A stretch of DNA of 64,000 bases from Nitzschia sp. DOCU1 (Eukaryota > Bacillariophyta > Bacillariophyceae > Bacillariales > Bacillariaceae). The translations under genes were made by a program, and so were the position numbers. Under the pieces are notes generated by a model that worked only from the letters and a program-made list of their open reading frames with translations, ran no database searches and was not told the origin of the DNA. The stretch spans positions 124,001 through 188,000 of the forward strand of contig OX596000.1 of the NCBI GenBank assembly GCA_951394045.1, in the 5' to 3' direction. This document shows positions 10,814 through 21,984 of this stretch, piece after piece (the stretch's first letter is position 1; each line of letters starts with the position of its first letter).

Positions 10814-12074
10814 GATGGTGAAAAGAAGAAGCAGATGATCAGGAAATACAAAGAGCCAAAGCAAGATATGAATGTGACCAAACTCACTTTGGTTGTTTTA
10901 GAGTTTCATTGTGTCGGCTCAAGCGTCCGTGGTTCGTGCCGGTCATTTTTATTTTGGCGGTAAAATCTTACCCAGGCATGCGTTGTGATAACCCTCAAAG
11001 GGCGCGCTCGGAAATTGATTAAGACAACCCTAGCACGTGTGCCACAGGATTCCCGCTAGGACAATTATGAGAATTGCCCGTTCGTCGCGTGCACGGAATC
11101 GTTCTAAGCCTTCTAAATAAGATTCCCGCCATTTTTGGCGAGCACGGCAGGACGGCGCCTTACGCACCCTTGCCGTCCTCACAAGATTATCGACCATGGC
11201 TTGTCGTCGATGCCATTGGAAACGCAGCGAAGTACGCCACAAGGAACGATGAGGAACCATGCATTCTACGAATTTATATGAATGAGGTAATGTGGCTTCT
11301 TCGGAAGACAGCAGTCAATCGTCGTCATGATGTGATTCGCTTCCGGTGGTGGTGGAACCACCAGCACAACAACAACCAAACCAGCAGCATTTCACGGAAG
11401 GCACCCCGCAACGACGTTAATCAAGAAAAATGATACAAAGACTGAATTGTTGTTGTCAGCGTTGCAAAGTTTTACTTGAGAAACGACAATCTAGCAGCAC
11501 AAAGGCACACAGAAAGAGTTGGTGCTGCTGCGCCCCCCACCGCTAGTTTACTGCCATCTCTGACGCTAAGAACCGGCCCCTAGAAATTGGGAGATTATCC
11601 AAGAGACATTAAAGGTTAGATGACAGCCCAAGCCATGGCTACTTGGATGTAGCTAGGGGCACACGTAGAGTCGCTCTTGACGCCGCATTTTTCTACTACT
11701 ACTAGCTACTACCTCTTTGGGGCCGAGTTCACGATCAGTCAAAATGAATGGGGTTGTTTTCATAATAGTTTGGTTCTAGCCATGTGGATTCGCCTGAACT
11801 TTGGTCTAGCTGTTACCGCTATCTAGTCTGGTGTCTAAAAGTAACCGCCCCGTTTGCAACTCAGAAGGTTACTGAATTGCCAGATAACGCATGTCCTTAT
11901 GATCTGGCGGAGCCTGCCTACTACACATCGCTATCATAGAGAGCAGGACATCTCGATCTCAACCGATCCTAAAGTACTACGTAGGAGTGTAAAACAAGGA
12001 ATCATAACGTAAAAACTGATTCTAGTAGCAGTCATAGAAATAGATTGATTGCCAATCCACTGTACTCTCCATCT
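10814..12074. other. Intergenic
   Basis: No gene supported. A frame of 119 codons at 11074-11433 (+) starts at TTG and has no protein-like character. The part next to 10813 probably holds the promoter of the gene at 9626-10813. Confidence 0.4.
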
Positions 12075-12830
12075 TTATCCCGCCCGGGCCACAAAGCTGG
12101 GACTACTACACGGCAGCTTGAGGGCTGACTTGACTGGCATTGCAGTGTTAACTCGTCCAGGCTTTCGCCTTCGCTTGCTAGAAGTCTTGGAAGACGACTT
12201 GATGTTCTTTTGATTGCCTGACTGCAACATGGCTCTTTGAATCTCGGCGCATGTGGCGGCGTACTCTTTTACAGCGTCCTTGGCGTCTTGATCCGCTCTT
12301 TCAAGGGCTTCTAAGACGGCTTGTTCTGATTGCCTTTGCAAAGTCTCACTGAGACTTGCATAGCATGAGGCCGATTCGTCACTACATGTGGTATTGTCTT
12401 CGTTGAGAAGGATACGATCACCATGTAACGACTCCTTGGCTTCTTCTAGAATGTGGATCATCAAGTCTCGTCTCCTTTCCTTCAGGTTCTTTTGATCCGG
12501 ATAAATAAAGAGTTCAATACCTCGGGGGCAGTGTTGCTCCTCGTCAAACTCAATAACATTGCGCTTCTCACGTTCTTGCTGACGCCAGATCTTTCGGAAA
12601 GTCAGAATGTCTTGCTTCATGGCTCGATACTCAGATCGGGAGTACCATAACTCTTCTAACGGTGTATCTTCTTCGCCATCGAACTCAATCTTTCTTCGAT
12701 GCACTCGTACTTGTGCGAAGAAGCAGACTTTATGTTTCTGCTTCTCAGGTTCTCCCTCCCACGGCGTCGTAGTCATCACCGTGCTGGGAGAGGCAGGATA
12801 CTGCTGGAGTTGGATAGCGCCGATCGTCAT
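12075..12830 (-). CDS. Diatom-specific WYSxxEY/RGIE family protein, unknown function
   Basis: 251 residues, start at the first ATG. The core carries the signature of a large family of short diatom proteins. It begins with a beta-like VCFFAQVRVHRRKIEF segment, then an acidic EEDTPLEELWYSRSEY (about 53-68), a helix KQDILTFRKI, CPRGIEL (about 101-107), and a basic helix KNLKERRRDLMIHILEEA. The family is recognised from these motifs; its function is unknown. The C-terminal third is a helical region followed by a Lys/Arg-rich stretch (SKRRRKPGR) that could be a nuclear localisation signal. No membrane segment. Confidence 0.65.
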   Translation of the reverse strand: MTIGAIQLQQYPASPSTVMTTTPWEGEPEKQKHKVCFFAQVRVHRRKIEFDGEEDTPLEELWYSRSEYRAMKQDILTFRKIWRQQEREKRNVIEFDEEQHCPRGIELFIYPDQKNLKERRRDLMIHILEEAKESLHGDRILLNEDNTTCSDESASCYASLSETLQRQSEQAVLEALERADQDAKDAVKEYAATCAEIQRAMLQSGNQKNIKSSSKTSSKRRRKPGRVNTAMPVKSALKLPCSSPSFVARAG

Positions 12831-14072
12831 TTTAACAGAAGAAGATCAACTAGGAGAATGAATGCAATGAAATCAAATGCAGATGCTGATATTCCAATAG
12901 AACTTCCAATCGGCAGTGAAATGAAAGCAAGATTGAGAAGGACTGAGTGATGACGCCAGATCGAAAGGAAGATTCTTGTTCTTGTGCGCCCGCATCGGAT
13001 GCGGGCGTCAAAAGCTACCGGTAGACCGAAAGGAGGGAAATGCTTTGTCCGGTAGGGACATTTTCAATGACGTTCGCATTTGGACCACCCTGAAATCTCT
13101 TGGGCCTTCATTTTACTTATTACCTCCTATTTTGAAGATATTTTCGCAGTTCCTAAATGGTGGAATGACTAAGCCATACTGAAGCGAAGGTATTTATTGC
13201 CCTGCACCAAAAGAGATGCTCGTGGGTGCATTTTGTTACCGCCTAATCGTCATAGCGAATAAGCAATCACATTCGGGATTCGGAAAAGAATATCAATAGT
13301 GAAAAATATCGTGTTATTTATGGGTACTGTGAATGTCAAAAGAACGTATTGTACCCCTCTGTAAAGTTCCGTTGATGTCAAAATAAAAGAACAGAGACGG
13401 AGTCTTGAATAATGCATATATACTGTTTGTGTCTTGTTCTCTGAGAGCATGTCCAATAGCTCAGAAGGAACTGTATGCGATAAGGGCACGCGCCACTTTC
13501 GTCTCTTTTCTTCGCCTTCTTCCCCGTCATGGCTCTTCTTCGAAGCGCGCTAATTTCTTCGCCATTCTTTCGTCGTCATACCGAAAGTATGTATCATACC
13601 TACATATGTATTCGATTATGGAGGGGATGGACTTTGCGTTGCTCTGAAGAGTTGGTAGCTAGTAGGTAGACGAGGATGGCACAAGAAGCTATTGGCTGTT
13701 GAGATGGAAGCTGGATGTATGACTACTACTATTCTGGGGTGAAACCAGCAGGATTTGTGCTACTAATGCTACAAGAAAGAGCATGGCAGCAACGACTACC
13801 GCTGTCCGCAGGGGGATGGAGTAGCAGCAATCCACAACTGCAACAGAGCTGTTATTCTCGTGTATTCTATCCATACCGCATGGATGCTAAACGATTTATG
13901 GAAATACATAGCGTACTACTAGAGACAGTACGCCCAATGCTATCTAGCCATTAGCAACTACCTCGACGACATCTCCACCACCCGACCAATAGTCGCTACT
14001 TGTAGTAGTATCCACCCAAAAGATTACCGATACGTTTTCATTGATGGCGTGTACAGCCATATCGCATTGGTT
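12831..14072. other. Intergenic with a strong palindrome
   Basis: No gene seen. It holds the 21 bp palindrome listed at 12987-13007 and otherwise AT-richer sequence with only short frames. Confidence 0.4.
12987..13007. repeat. Perfect 21 bp palindrome (10 bp arms, 1 bp centre)
   Basis: CGCCCGCATC and its exact inverted copy GATGCGGGCG are separated by a single G. It lies 157 bp upstream of the ATG at 12830. It could be a dimeric protein-binding site or a hairpin in the transcript leader; neither is shown. Confidence 0.6.
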
Positions 14073-15503
14073 TTAAAAGATTTGTGGAATCACATCATCG
14101 TCGTCATCTTCGTCGTCGCCATCAATTTCTGTAGGAGCACCTCCAGCTCCGGAACGAATACTCAATATTCTTGAAAAGGCTTCCATAGCTTGTACAATGG
14201 CAGGATCATTCAAGCCACCCCCCGGAACACCCACGGACGCTGAATTGGGATGTTGTTGTAGAAATTGTTTACGTTCATATTCGGCGGCATCTTGTCCGGT
14301 GCGTTTGACCTTGGTCATGGCGACGAGCAAATCTTGTTTGGACATTGGTCTCAATATCGTTTGGGGTGGTTTTGTATTAGGCGCCGTCTTGGTTGTTGTT
14401 GTTGCACTTTTCTTTTGTTGTACAGCCAAACGAGATTGTTCCTTCATGACTTCTCGTACCGATTCCAATGCCGCACATTGACACAGCTCCTTAATATCAC
14501 TTCCCGAATACCCCTTCAAGATGCGTGCCAATTCTGGAAGATAGTCGCGAGCTTGTTTATCGAGTGGATGATCCCCTAACGTCAATTGTAAAATTTGCAA
14601 TCGACCTTGTGGCGTGGGTAATTCAATGCGAAACATGCGAGGTAATCTCCTCAAAATGGCCGAATCAACTTGATTGGGACGATTGGTAGCTCCCAACACC
14701 AATACGGGTTCGGAATCTTGACGCGTCGAAATACCGTCCCACAAGGTCAAAAATTCGGCTTTAATGGCATTGCCAGCCGAATTTTCACTTCCATCTCTTG
14801 GATTTAAGAACGTGTCCAATTCATCCACAAAAACAATGCTGGGAGCCAATTTGCGTGCCAATCCAAAAATGGCATCAATCAATTTGTTCGATTCGCCAAA
14901 CCATTTGGACATGATTTTGGATAATTTGACGGCAATAAATGTTGCATTGGCTTCCTTGGCAATCGCCTTGGCCAACATGGTTTTGCCGGTACCGGGGGGT
15001 CCATACAATAAAATGCCGCCGGGTGCCTGAAGCAAGGGCGACGAGGCAAACAAGTCGGGTCTTTGTAAAGGCAAGACTGCTAGTTCCCATAATTCTTGTT
15101 TGATATCATCAATGCCCCCAATATCACTAAATTTTACTGTGATATCATGAGGATCAATGACATCTTGAGCAATTTGACGTTCATAATTTGTCAGAGTCAA
15201 ATTTTCAATGCGACGGCCGTCTCTCTCCAATAAATCGCCGAGACGTTTTTCGGCAGCAGTCAATGCGGCTTCATTATTCCCCGAATCTTCCGTCATGTTG
15301 TTCATGCCCTTCAAGACTTTGGAGATCAAAATACTGGCAATGTACGATGTGACGCAAATCGCTCCTAATTCCAACACCAAACCGACCACGGCCACCATGA
15401 AATCGCCATCATTATTGTCGGAAGTGCCATTGCCGTTTTTCTTATGATTGGTGCTAGAAAAGGATTTCCACCATCCCGAGGACGACGAGGCTTCGACGGA
15501 CAT
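14073..15503 (-). CDS. AAA+ ATPase of the Msp1/ATAD1 type, membrane anchored
   Basis: 476 residues. A transmembrane segment (about 37-61) is followed by a linker and one AAA domain. Walker A is GPPGTGKT (168-175), Walker B SIVFVDELD (222-230), sensor-1 Asn in GATNRPN (274), with Arg fingers in ILRRLPRMFRIELP (285-286). The order N-anchor, linker, single AAA module, the SKWFGESNKL pore-loop region and the LRRLPRMF motif match Msp1/ATAD1. In yeast and animals that protein pulls mislocalised tail-anchored proteins from mitochondrial outer and peroxisomal membranes. The C-terminus adds a longer low-complexity tail with a Gly-Gly patch and an acidic end. Walker B reads DELD where many relatives have DEID or DEMD. 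The same anchor sequence occurs in the next gene (16048-17004), on the same strand. Confidence 0.85.
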   Translation of the reverse strand: MSVEASSSSGWWKSFSSTNHKKNGNGTSDNNDGDFMVAVVGLVLELGAICVTSYIASILISKVLKGMNNMTEDSGNNEAALTAAEKRLGDLLERDGRRIENLTLTNYERQIAQDVIDPHDITVKFSDIGGIDDIKQELWELAVLPLQRPDLFASSPLLQAPGGILLYGPPGTGKTMLAKAIAKEANATFIAVKLSKIMSKWFGESNKLIDAIFGLARKLAPSIVFVDELDTFLNPRDGSENSAGNAIKAEFLTLWDGISTRQDSEPVLVLGATNRPNQVDSAILRRLPRMFRIELPTPQGRLQILQLTLGDHPLDKQARDYLPELARILKGYSGSDIKELCQCAALESVREVMKEQSRLAVQQKKSATTTTKTAPNTKPPQTILRPMSKQDLLVAMTKVKRTGQDAAEYERKQFLQQHPNSASVGVPGGGLNDPAIVQAMEAFSRILSIRSGAGGAPTEIDGDDEDDDDDVIPQIF

Positions 15504-16047
15504 TGTAGTAGTGGTAGTAAGTGATGAAGAGTCAGTTGTGAAAAACTATGGAGGACAACGACGATAAAATGACGGGTCTCCCATGGCCGTACGATTTTTT
15601 TGGGAAGAAGAAGGAAACCGACGAATGACGAAGTCTTTGGATTTGGCGGGAAAGGAGCTACTCCATGACGTCATTGCCACGTCCCACCCTTATATTTCTA
15701 TCATATCAGGGGAAATGTTCGGGTGCAAAGTTGTCACGATGATGACAACAGGCTTCCCTCATTTTACAACACACCCACCATTGCCACCCCATTCACGTTT
15801 TCATGACAGAGAATGACAGTAGTAAGAAGGATATACAGTGCATTCTTCAACATGTGATTATTATTATGAATGTGTTTGTATTCATGTCATGACACAATGA
15901 CATTCTCCTCTCAAAAAAAGAAAGAAGAAACTGGCGAAAATGCGCGTCGAATGACGACGCCGCGGGTGGAGTTGTTTCCCATATTTCAAGTGATGCAAAT
16001 GCAGCAGCTGTTAGATCTTGGACCACAAATCTTGGGTATGCCAAGGT
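15504..16047. other. Intergenic between the two anchor-sharing genes
   Basis: No gene seen. It should contain the promoter of the AAA ATPase gene and the 3' end of its upstream neighbour. Confidence 0.4.
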
Positions 16048-17004
16048 TTAAAAGACGGCACTGCTTCGATTTTGGATGCGCTCGCTCTTGTTCTTCTTTT
16101 GTTTTCCAAACAAGAAACGCTTCAAACCTTTGAATTGTTCTCGATTCTTTCGTCGTTCTCGTCGCAAGGCCGCCTTTTCTTCGGGGGTATATGAAAACGT
16201 ACTGGAACTGCTCTCGATACTCATTCGACTGCTTTGTTTCTTCATTTGACCGGTAGTATTGCGACGATGCAAAGTGCCATGCCTGGGTGCATCATCAAAG
16301 CTGGTACTATCATCCGAGGCAGGCTCCGTTTCACTTTCATCAAATGATTCTTCTCCAAGGGCGGGTTTGATAGGTTGTGATTGTGCCTCGACAATGATAG
16401 CCTTCTTGTTCGTTGTTGTAGGAGGAGTTGTATCCTTGGCTTTGACGGCTTCTTGCTTGGAAACAACAAGCGCCTCCCCCGCCACGATGCGAGGTTCTTG
16501 TTGGATCTCTTTTGCTGGCATTGGAACAATGTCTGGTTTCTTGTCGATGGCATTGACCGACCATACCATCGACTTGAGTTTCTCTGTCTCATCCCGAGCT
16601 TTGGCAAGCTCGGCAGCAAAGGCTTTTATCGACTGGGCTTCTGCCGCTAGCCTGGCACGAAGATTTTCCAGCTCTGATGATCGGGCTTTCAAAAGTCCAA
16701 AAGAAGAAGCCACGGACGATACTTCGACTTGTTCCTGCTCTGTTTCCCGATGAAGAATAGTGGCTTGTTCTTGTCTTTGATGATGATGATCAATAATGAT
16801 ATCTTTTGGTATTCCATGATCCTGATGCTGGATACTCTTGTAGTAAACTTTGGGAATGACAATGCTGGCCATGTACGAGGCGGCACAAACGGCACCGACT
16901 TGCAATGTAAGGCTGGCCAATGCAACGATCCAATGATCCTCCTTTTTGTTAGTGTTATTGAAAAAGGAGTTCCACCACGAACGAGACGAGGCTTGCACGG
17001 ACAT
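16048..17004 (-). CDS. Membrane-anchored coiled-coil protein sharing the N-terminus of the adjacent Msp1-like ATPase
   Basis: 318 residues. The first 55 residues align with the ATPase at 14073-15503. Both begin MSV-ASS-S-WW-SF, then TN-KK, then a hydrophobic anchor reading VGAVCAASYMASIVIPKV here and LGAICVTSYIASILISKV there. After the anchor there is no AAA domain. Instead come a charged region, a heptad-like coiled coil (about 105-147, with ELENLRARLAAEAQSIKAF), a low-complexity middle, and a basic C-terminus with EEKAALRRERRKNREQFKGL and FGKQKKNK. It probably resides on the same membrane as the ATPase. Whether it partners with it or merely inherited a duplicated first module is not known. 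Confidence 0.7.
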   Translation of the reverse strand: MSVQASSRSWWNSFFNNTNKKEDHWIVALASLTLQVGAVCAASYMASIVIPKVYYKSIQHQDHGIPKDIIIDHHHQRQEQATILHRETEQEQVEVSSVASSFGLLKARSSELENLRARLAAEAQSIKAFAAELAKARDETEKLKSMVWSVNAIDKKPDIVPMPAKEIQQEPRIVAGEALVVSKQEAVKAKDTTPPTTTNKKAIIVEAQSQPIKPALGEESFDESETEPASDDSTSFDDAPRHGTLHRRNTTGQMKKQSSRMSIESSSSTFSYTPEEKAALRRERRKNREQFKGLKRFLFGKQKKNKSERIQNRSSAVF

Positions 17005-17786
17005 GATTAGTATAAAACGGCCAGGACAATCGAAAGTAGTGCTATTTAAAATTGTGAAAGGATTGGCGATTGCTCTGGTTAAAATTGTTTTGGAAAGCTT
17101 TGTTGTGGAAAGGATCCGGATGCTGGCGGCGAAACAAATTGGGATTACTACTACTGACTACCCCGACGACATTGGAAAAGATACCTTTGCTTCTTTGGGT
17201 TCTTCTTACTACTAGCAAAAAATTGCAAGATTTGGAAACGATGACGCCAAGCCAAATGGCGATTGGTGGGAAAGGATTCGAGTGACGTGCCACGTCTGGT
17301 TTCGCTCCATGCAGCGCTGTGTCCAACGGCTGACGGTGTAGAAAGCTGGACTCGTGCGACTGCTATTTTGCACCAGCACAGACGGTGCTCGAGCGAGTCG
17401 TAATAACGAACAATAACGAACATGTCATTTGACGGACAAATTTTGATCGCGGCCGGTCGCTTCTCACGCGCGAGCGGGAGAGACCCCTCGAGCATACCTA
17501 CCACACGAGAACCTCAACCTCGTCATGCTCGAGCGTGACGAGCCCCGCCCTCCACCTCATCGTCATGCTCGAGCGTGACGAGCCTGCTATCTTTTGATCC
17601 ATTCGACTGTGCCGAGGGCGAAGCAATCGTGCGTTGAAGGATATCCGCGGTGCGTTCCTGACGACGACGATGAGACTCCTTTCCATTGCCTTCCATTACA
17701 TGCATGTTGTGCAACTTGCTATAGCCAGACATCTCTCCTTTCTTCCTTTCTTTAGCATCCCTTGTTATTAGTAACACATCTTAAAA
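17005..17786. other. Intergenic, divergent promoter region
   Basis: It lies between divergently transcribed genes (minus gene starting at 17004, plus gene at 17787) and so should hold both promoters. It contains the repeated near-palindrome listed at 17521-17580. Confidence 0.4.
17521..17580. repeat. Two copies of a 20 bp near-palindrome, 40 bp apart
   Basis: CGTCATGCTCGAGCGTGACG occurs at 17521-17540 and again at 17561-17580. Each is an inverted repeat around CTCGAG with one mismatched pair, and each is followed by AGCC. It sits about 205-265 bp upstream of the ATG at 17787, a plausible paired binding site or recent small duplication. Confidence 0.6.
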
Positions 17787-18817
17787 ATGCCACGTTGGCT
17801 TCCCTTCAAGAAGAAAAAGCAATCGCAAGATCACGGTGTGGTGATTACGTCGATTCAATCTGACAATGTCCGATTAGTGGATCCGACGGCCATGGTGGCG
17901 AGTACGCCTACGACAACAACACCCACGCCACCCTCGGCCTTGCGAAACAAGACTATTGTGACACCCAAAGACGTTGTCGATATGGATATCAAATCCACCA
18001 AGCCTTCCTGGTTGTGTCGGACTCGATTCTTTAGAGATATGATTGCCAGCGCCTTTGAATTGGTGGATCAAGATGGATCGGGCAGTGTGGATGAAAAAGA
18101 ATTGTACTCAGGCTTGTTGTTGATTCATTTAAAACTGGGGACCTATGCGGGACCGGCAGCTTGTAAGGTGAGTATGTAGTTGGCATTGACGTTGGATTGT
18201 TGCAAGGGCTAGACAGGAATGGGCGACTCATTCGCTTCCCCGCCTTCTTTTCATCTCGTGTCGACTCTCCTCTTTTTTAAAAGCCCATTTCACGAGAAAA
18301 GTGTCATGCCGTCTTTATGAAAATGGATGTCGATCAATCAGGATATTTGGATCGACAAGAATTTGAAGCTGTGATTCAAGTGCTCTTTGGCAATGTCATG
18401 ATGCGAGTTGCCATTCAATATGCTTGTACTTTGATGATTGTACCCCTCTTGGCACAACAAACTCTCAATCTACTCGTGGCGGTTATGCATTTTATGTATC
18501 AAGTGTGGACCAAAGTCTTGGAACACGAAGGGGATCATCAAGTGGCCATTCAGACTATTCAAGTAGCGCTAGAACAATTGTGGAGTCAAGCCGTCGAGTT
18601 TTGGACGCCCTACGTGCCGTTACAAGTTTATGAAGGAATCGACGTCTTGCATGGATACATTCAAGCTATCCCTGATTCGGTATGGAATAGTATTCCATTG
18701 ACGTTATTGTCGACGATTTTGTCACTCATGTTGATTCCATGGAGTTTGTTGCAAATTGATGACTTCTTTCAACGATTGGCGGAACGATCGGGGGCACCCA
18801 AGGAAAAGACACATTAA
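17787..18817 (+). CDS. EF-hand calcium-binding membrane protein
   Basis: Two exons, 17787-18167 and 18302-18817, joined across a 134 bp GTGAGT...AAAAG intron in phase 0, give 298 residues. The splice restores one reading frame through both calcium loops. EF-hand 1 is DQDGSGSVDEKE (94-105) and EF-hand 2 is DVDQSGYLDRQE (136-147). Both have the Asp/Ser/Glu ligands at positions 1, 3, 5 and 12. Hydrophobic helices follow at about 159-190 and 258-280, suggesting membrane attachment with the EF-hands on the cytosolic side. The N-terminus is basic. A calcium-regulated membrane protein is inferred; no transporter or channel family is recognised. Confidence 0.75.
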
Positions 18818-19440
18818 TCGGCGGACAGGACGTCACCTCAGAGTTCTTTGCGAGTCGAAGCTAGTACGGGTAAAACTTTATTGCAGGGGGAAACAAGTTC
18901 TGAGCGTCCTGGGGTCTTGTTGTCCGTGAGGGTTTTCGCCAGTGCTTCAATCATGGCCATCGTCGCATTCCTTTCATCGAAGGCTTTCTTCTCTACAAAG
19001 TTCACAGCGCTTGTTGTACGTGTAGACGAGGAGTTGAGCCTACTACTACAGCATAACGGGCCCGCCTCGACTATCTACTAAAATATACTAGCTCTCCTTG
19101 AAGCCTATGTTAGAGAATGCTCACACGTACGATCCCCTACATCAGCTCCGCTCGGATCCGATGTCAGGACAAGTTATTGACGCTATTTGGGTGACAACCC
19201 AGGGTGAAAACAATAGCATCCGGAAGGAGACGGAAGGAGACGTCACAGGTACTACAGCGTCTCGTCGCCCCCTCCATCCTGGTGGGAGAAGGTATCTTCG
19301 CTCGTAGCCGCTACCATCGTTGTGAAAGAAGGTATCCTGGCTCCCAGGGTATTGTTGACGAGGACTGTGAATGGCCCCTACACCCTAATAATACCTCTCA
19401 TATTCCAATACCAATGTTTTGTAAAACCGCACCAAATCGT
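18818..19440. other. Intergenic
   Basis: No gene seen; short frames only. Confidence 0.4.
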
Positions 19441-20405
19441 CTATAGAGTCCAATGCGTCGACATGATGTTCTCCAAGCTTTTCTGGTTAAGCCTCCAACA
19501 GTCCTCGTCGAACTGCGCCAAAGCTTTCATTAACTCCAAGGTGCCCTGGTGATGCTCTCAAAGATTCTGCGTTTGAGCCTTCAAGAGCCTCCAAATATTT
19601 CACATATAAGCGTTCAGCCGCATCATACTTCCCAATCGATTCGTAAAACATCACCAAATTCTTCAAAGACTGCATAGTGTCATGGTGATGCTCTCCGAGG
19701 GTTTGGGTTTGGGCCTCCAGACGTTTCAAGTGCATACGTTCAGCGTCATCGTACTTCTTATGCGATTTGTAAAACCGCGCCAAATCTTCCATCAACTCCA
19801 ATGTGTCCTGGTGATGTTCTCCAAGAGTTTGCGTTTGAGCCTCCAAGCGTTTCAAGTGCATACTTCGGCCATATCGTACTTGTTTTGCGATTCGTAAAAC
19901 TCCACCAAATTCTGCATAGACTTCAGTGTGTCGTCGTGATGTTTTCCGAGCCTTTGCGTTTGATACTCCAATCGTTTCAAGTACAAGCGTTCAAGGCCAT
20001 CGTACTTTCTTTGCAATTTGTAAAACCGCGCCAAATCTTCCATAAACTCCAATGTGTCGTGGTGATGTTCTCCAAGCGTTTGCATTTGAGCCTTTAAACG
20101 TTTAAAGCACATGCGTTCAAGGTCATCGTACTTCTCGTGCAATTTGTAAAACCGCGCCAAAGCTTTCATTGAATTCAAGGTGTCGGGGTGATGTTCTCCA
20201 ATTGTTTTCGCCTGAGCCTCCAATCGTTTCAAGTACAAGCGTCCAGAGTCATCGTACTTCTTTTGCAATTCGTAAAGTTGCGCCAAATGCTTCATTGACC
20301 ACCATGTGTCGGGGTGATAGTCCCCAAGCCTTTGCGTTTGAGCCTCCAAACAGTCCAAGTACACTCGTTCAGCCCTGTCATCACCTAATTGCTCCCAAAT
20401 ATCTT
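19441..20405 (-). repeat. Tandem 126 bp (42-codon) TPR-coding repeats
   Basis: Six to seven units follow each other, each encoding an L-x-KRLEAQ-x-Q-x-LGEHH core and a FYK-x(4)-KYDDAER end. This kind of array expands and contracts by slippage, and it carries two of the frame lesions. Confidence 0.7.
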
Positions 20406-21273
20406 TGGCAATGTCTAGCAGCACGCTGTTGCGATGAGTGCTGTTGATGCTGCTGTCGTCCGCCATCCTGATAGCCAAGGAAGCCACCCATGATCCGTAC
20501 AGTTCAAACAGCTTGATACCTAATTCTTCAAATCCAATCTCGTTTTGGATAACATTGAAAATGTTTTTCTTGTCAGTGTCATTGGTGCATTCGCTGTCCT
20601 CCGCTCGAACCATCCACAAAAAGCCAGTTGGGCGAAACCATTCATCTTGAAAGCTGCACATGTCGTCTATGAATTGCTTCTCTTCTTTTTCTCCAAGAGC
20701 AATTTCAAATCTCGCTCCTACGGAAATCGCACAGTATGCCTCGTAGACACACCACGTTCGCGTGTATGGCTTGGGGTCGTTCCACGGACTCATGACCATG
20801 GCGACTCGGCCGATTTCTTTGATGGCCGATTTGAAGGTAGTGCTCAGCCACTCGAAGGTCCATCCATGGTCTGCAATATGCTGATTGATGGAAAATAAAT
20901 CCCACCATAAGATCACAGTATTAGCTTCGTCCTTCAAATGATTCGAAAGAGCTTCGACAACGTCCAAAAACTTGTATCCGAATCAATGGGAGACAAAGAC
21001 GTTTGGCATTCCTACATATTCAGTCGTGCCTTCGTCTTTTAACTTTTGGCAGTAAGACGTATTGTTTCTATTCCCCTTGGTGAAACGCTCAAGGACTTCC
21101 CAAGTCGTTAAGTTTTCGAGCTTGTCTCTGCCTCCACAAACCGTCGGAATGAAGACCTGGTTAATCCAGGAAAGCTTGACACCGTCGATTGGAAAGTCCT
21201 CGTTCTTATTCTCATCTGCTGCCGCCATGGTGCAGAGTTTCGCTCTTTTAGCGGGAGGAGGATCGCTCTCCAT
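19441..21273 (-). pseudogene. Pseudogene: TIR-like domain plus kinesin-light-chain-type tetratricopeptide repeats
   Basis: The frame opens at ATG 21273. After 96 codons, in NVFVSH, it meets TGA at 20985-20983, exactly where the related VSHxW motif needs Trp (TGG). The same frame then continues through YKFLDVVEAL, WDLFSINQH and TWCVYEAYCAI (a TIR-like fold region). Next come tandem 42-residue repeats of the form YLKRLEAQTQTLGEHHxDTL. A 1 bp loss near 19855 (CATACTTC where sister repeats read CATACGTTC) shifts the frame. A further shift plus TGA lies near 19590. About six to seven repeats are readable in all. TIR-like/TPR proteins act as scaffolds or signalling modules in other eukaryotes. With three lesions this copy is very probably dead. 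Confidence 0.75.
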
Positions 21274-21984
21274 CGTAAAGGTAGCTTGGAATTGACTGAA
21301 GCGCACTCTCTGCTTTAGTTTAGAATAGCAGCAACCGATATCTTCTTCGGGAGAAGAAGATGCAGTTAATCTTGCCTCGCGGGATCTTTTACTCTCACAT
21401 GAGGCACGCTTTTCGAAGATTTGTAAAGAGGTCCAAATTGGGTTTTGCCGTCCTACATGATCCTCTGTAGCTGGTTTCCAAATGGGAAATAGTTCGTACA
21501 CGGGTCTGGATTCCATCGCATCGCCATTACTCCTACTAGCATACCTCATATCTTTGGCTAGTACAGTTGCTATTACATATGTTCTCAGCATTCCATCCCA
21601 CTCCCGTCGTCGCCGGAACTTGGGGTAATCTTGCGTCGGTATTGACTTTGAAGACTCCAATAGCGTGCGACACGTCCAAGTTGAAAAGGCATGGGATTTT
21701 CTAATTGAAATGCTCGGGTCCTTAGGACTGCGTCGCACTCAATCTCTCCCCAAGCCCCAGGAATCTGCGTTCTCAAACTCGAATGACGTTTCGAACTTTT
21801 GAGAACATTGGTATCAAGCACATCGGACATGGGGGGATACGTCGTCTCATTCGTTGTGAACGGAAGAAAAATGGCACGCCCCAGTTGATTCCCTTCTGCG
21901 GACGGTCATTAGTATTTTAGAAACGCATTTCATGCATATCCCCTCTTCAGCCCTTGACTCTGATATACTCTCGCCGTTTGTTAG
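21274..21984. other. Intergenic
   Basis: It separates the minus-strand TPR pseudogene from the plus-strand BTB pseudogene. The TPR frame stays open upstream to about 21738 without clear protein character. Confidence 0.4.

Noticed and set aside
10814..10864. Upstream extension of the gene at 9626-10813 as a signal peptide
   Set aside because: The extension begins at TTG and no ATG lies in that frame; it may be intron polypyrimidine sequence.
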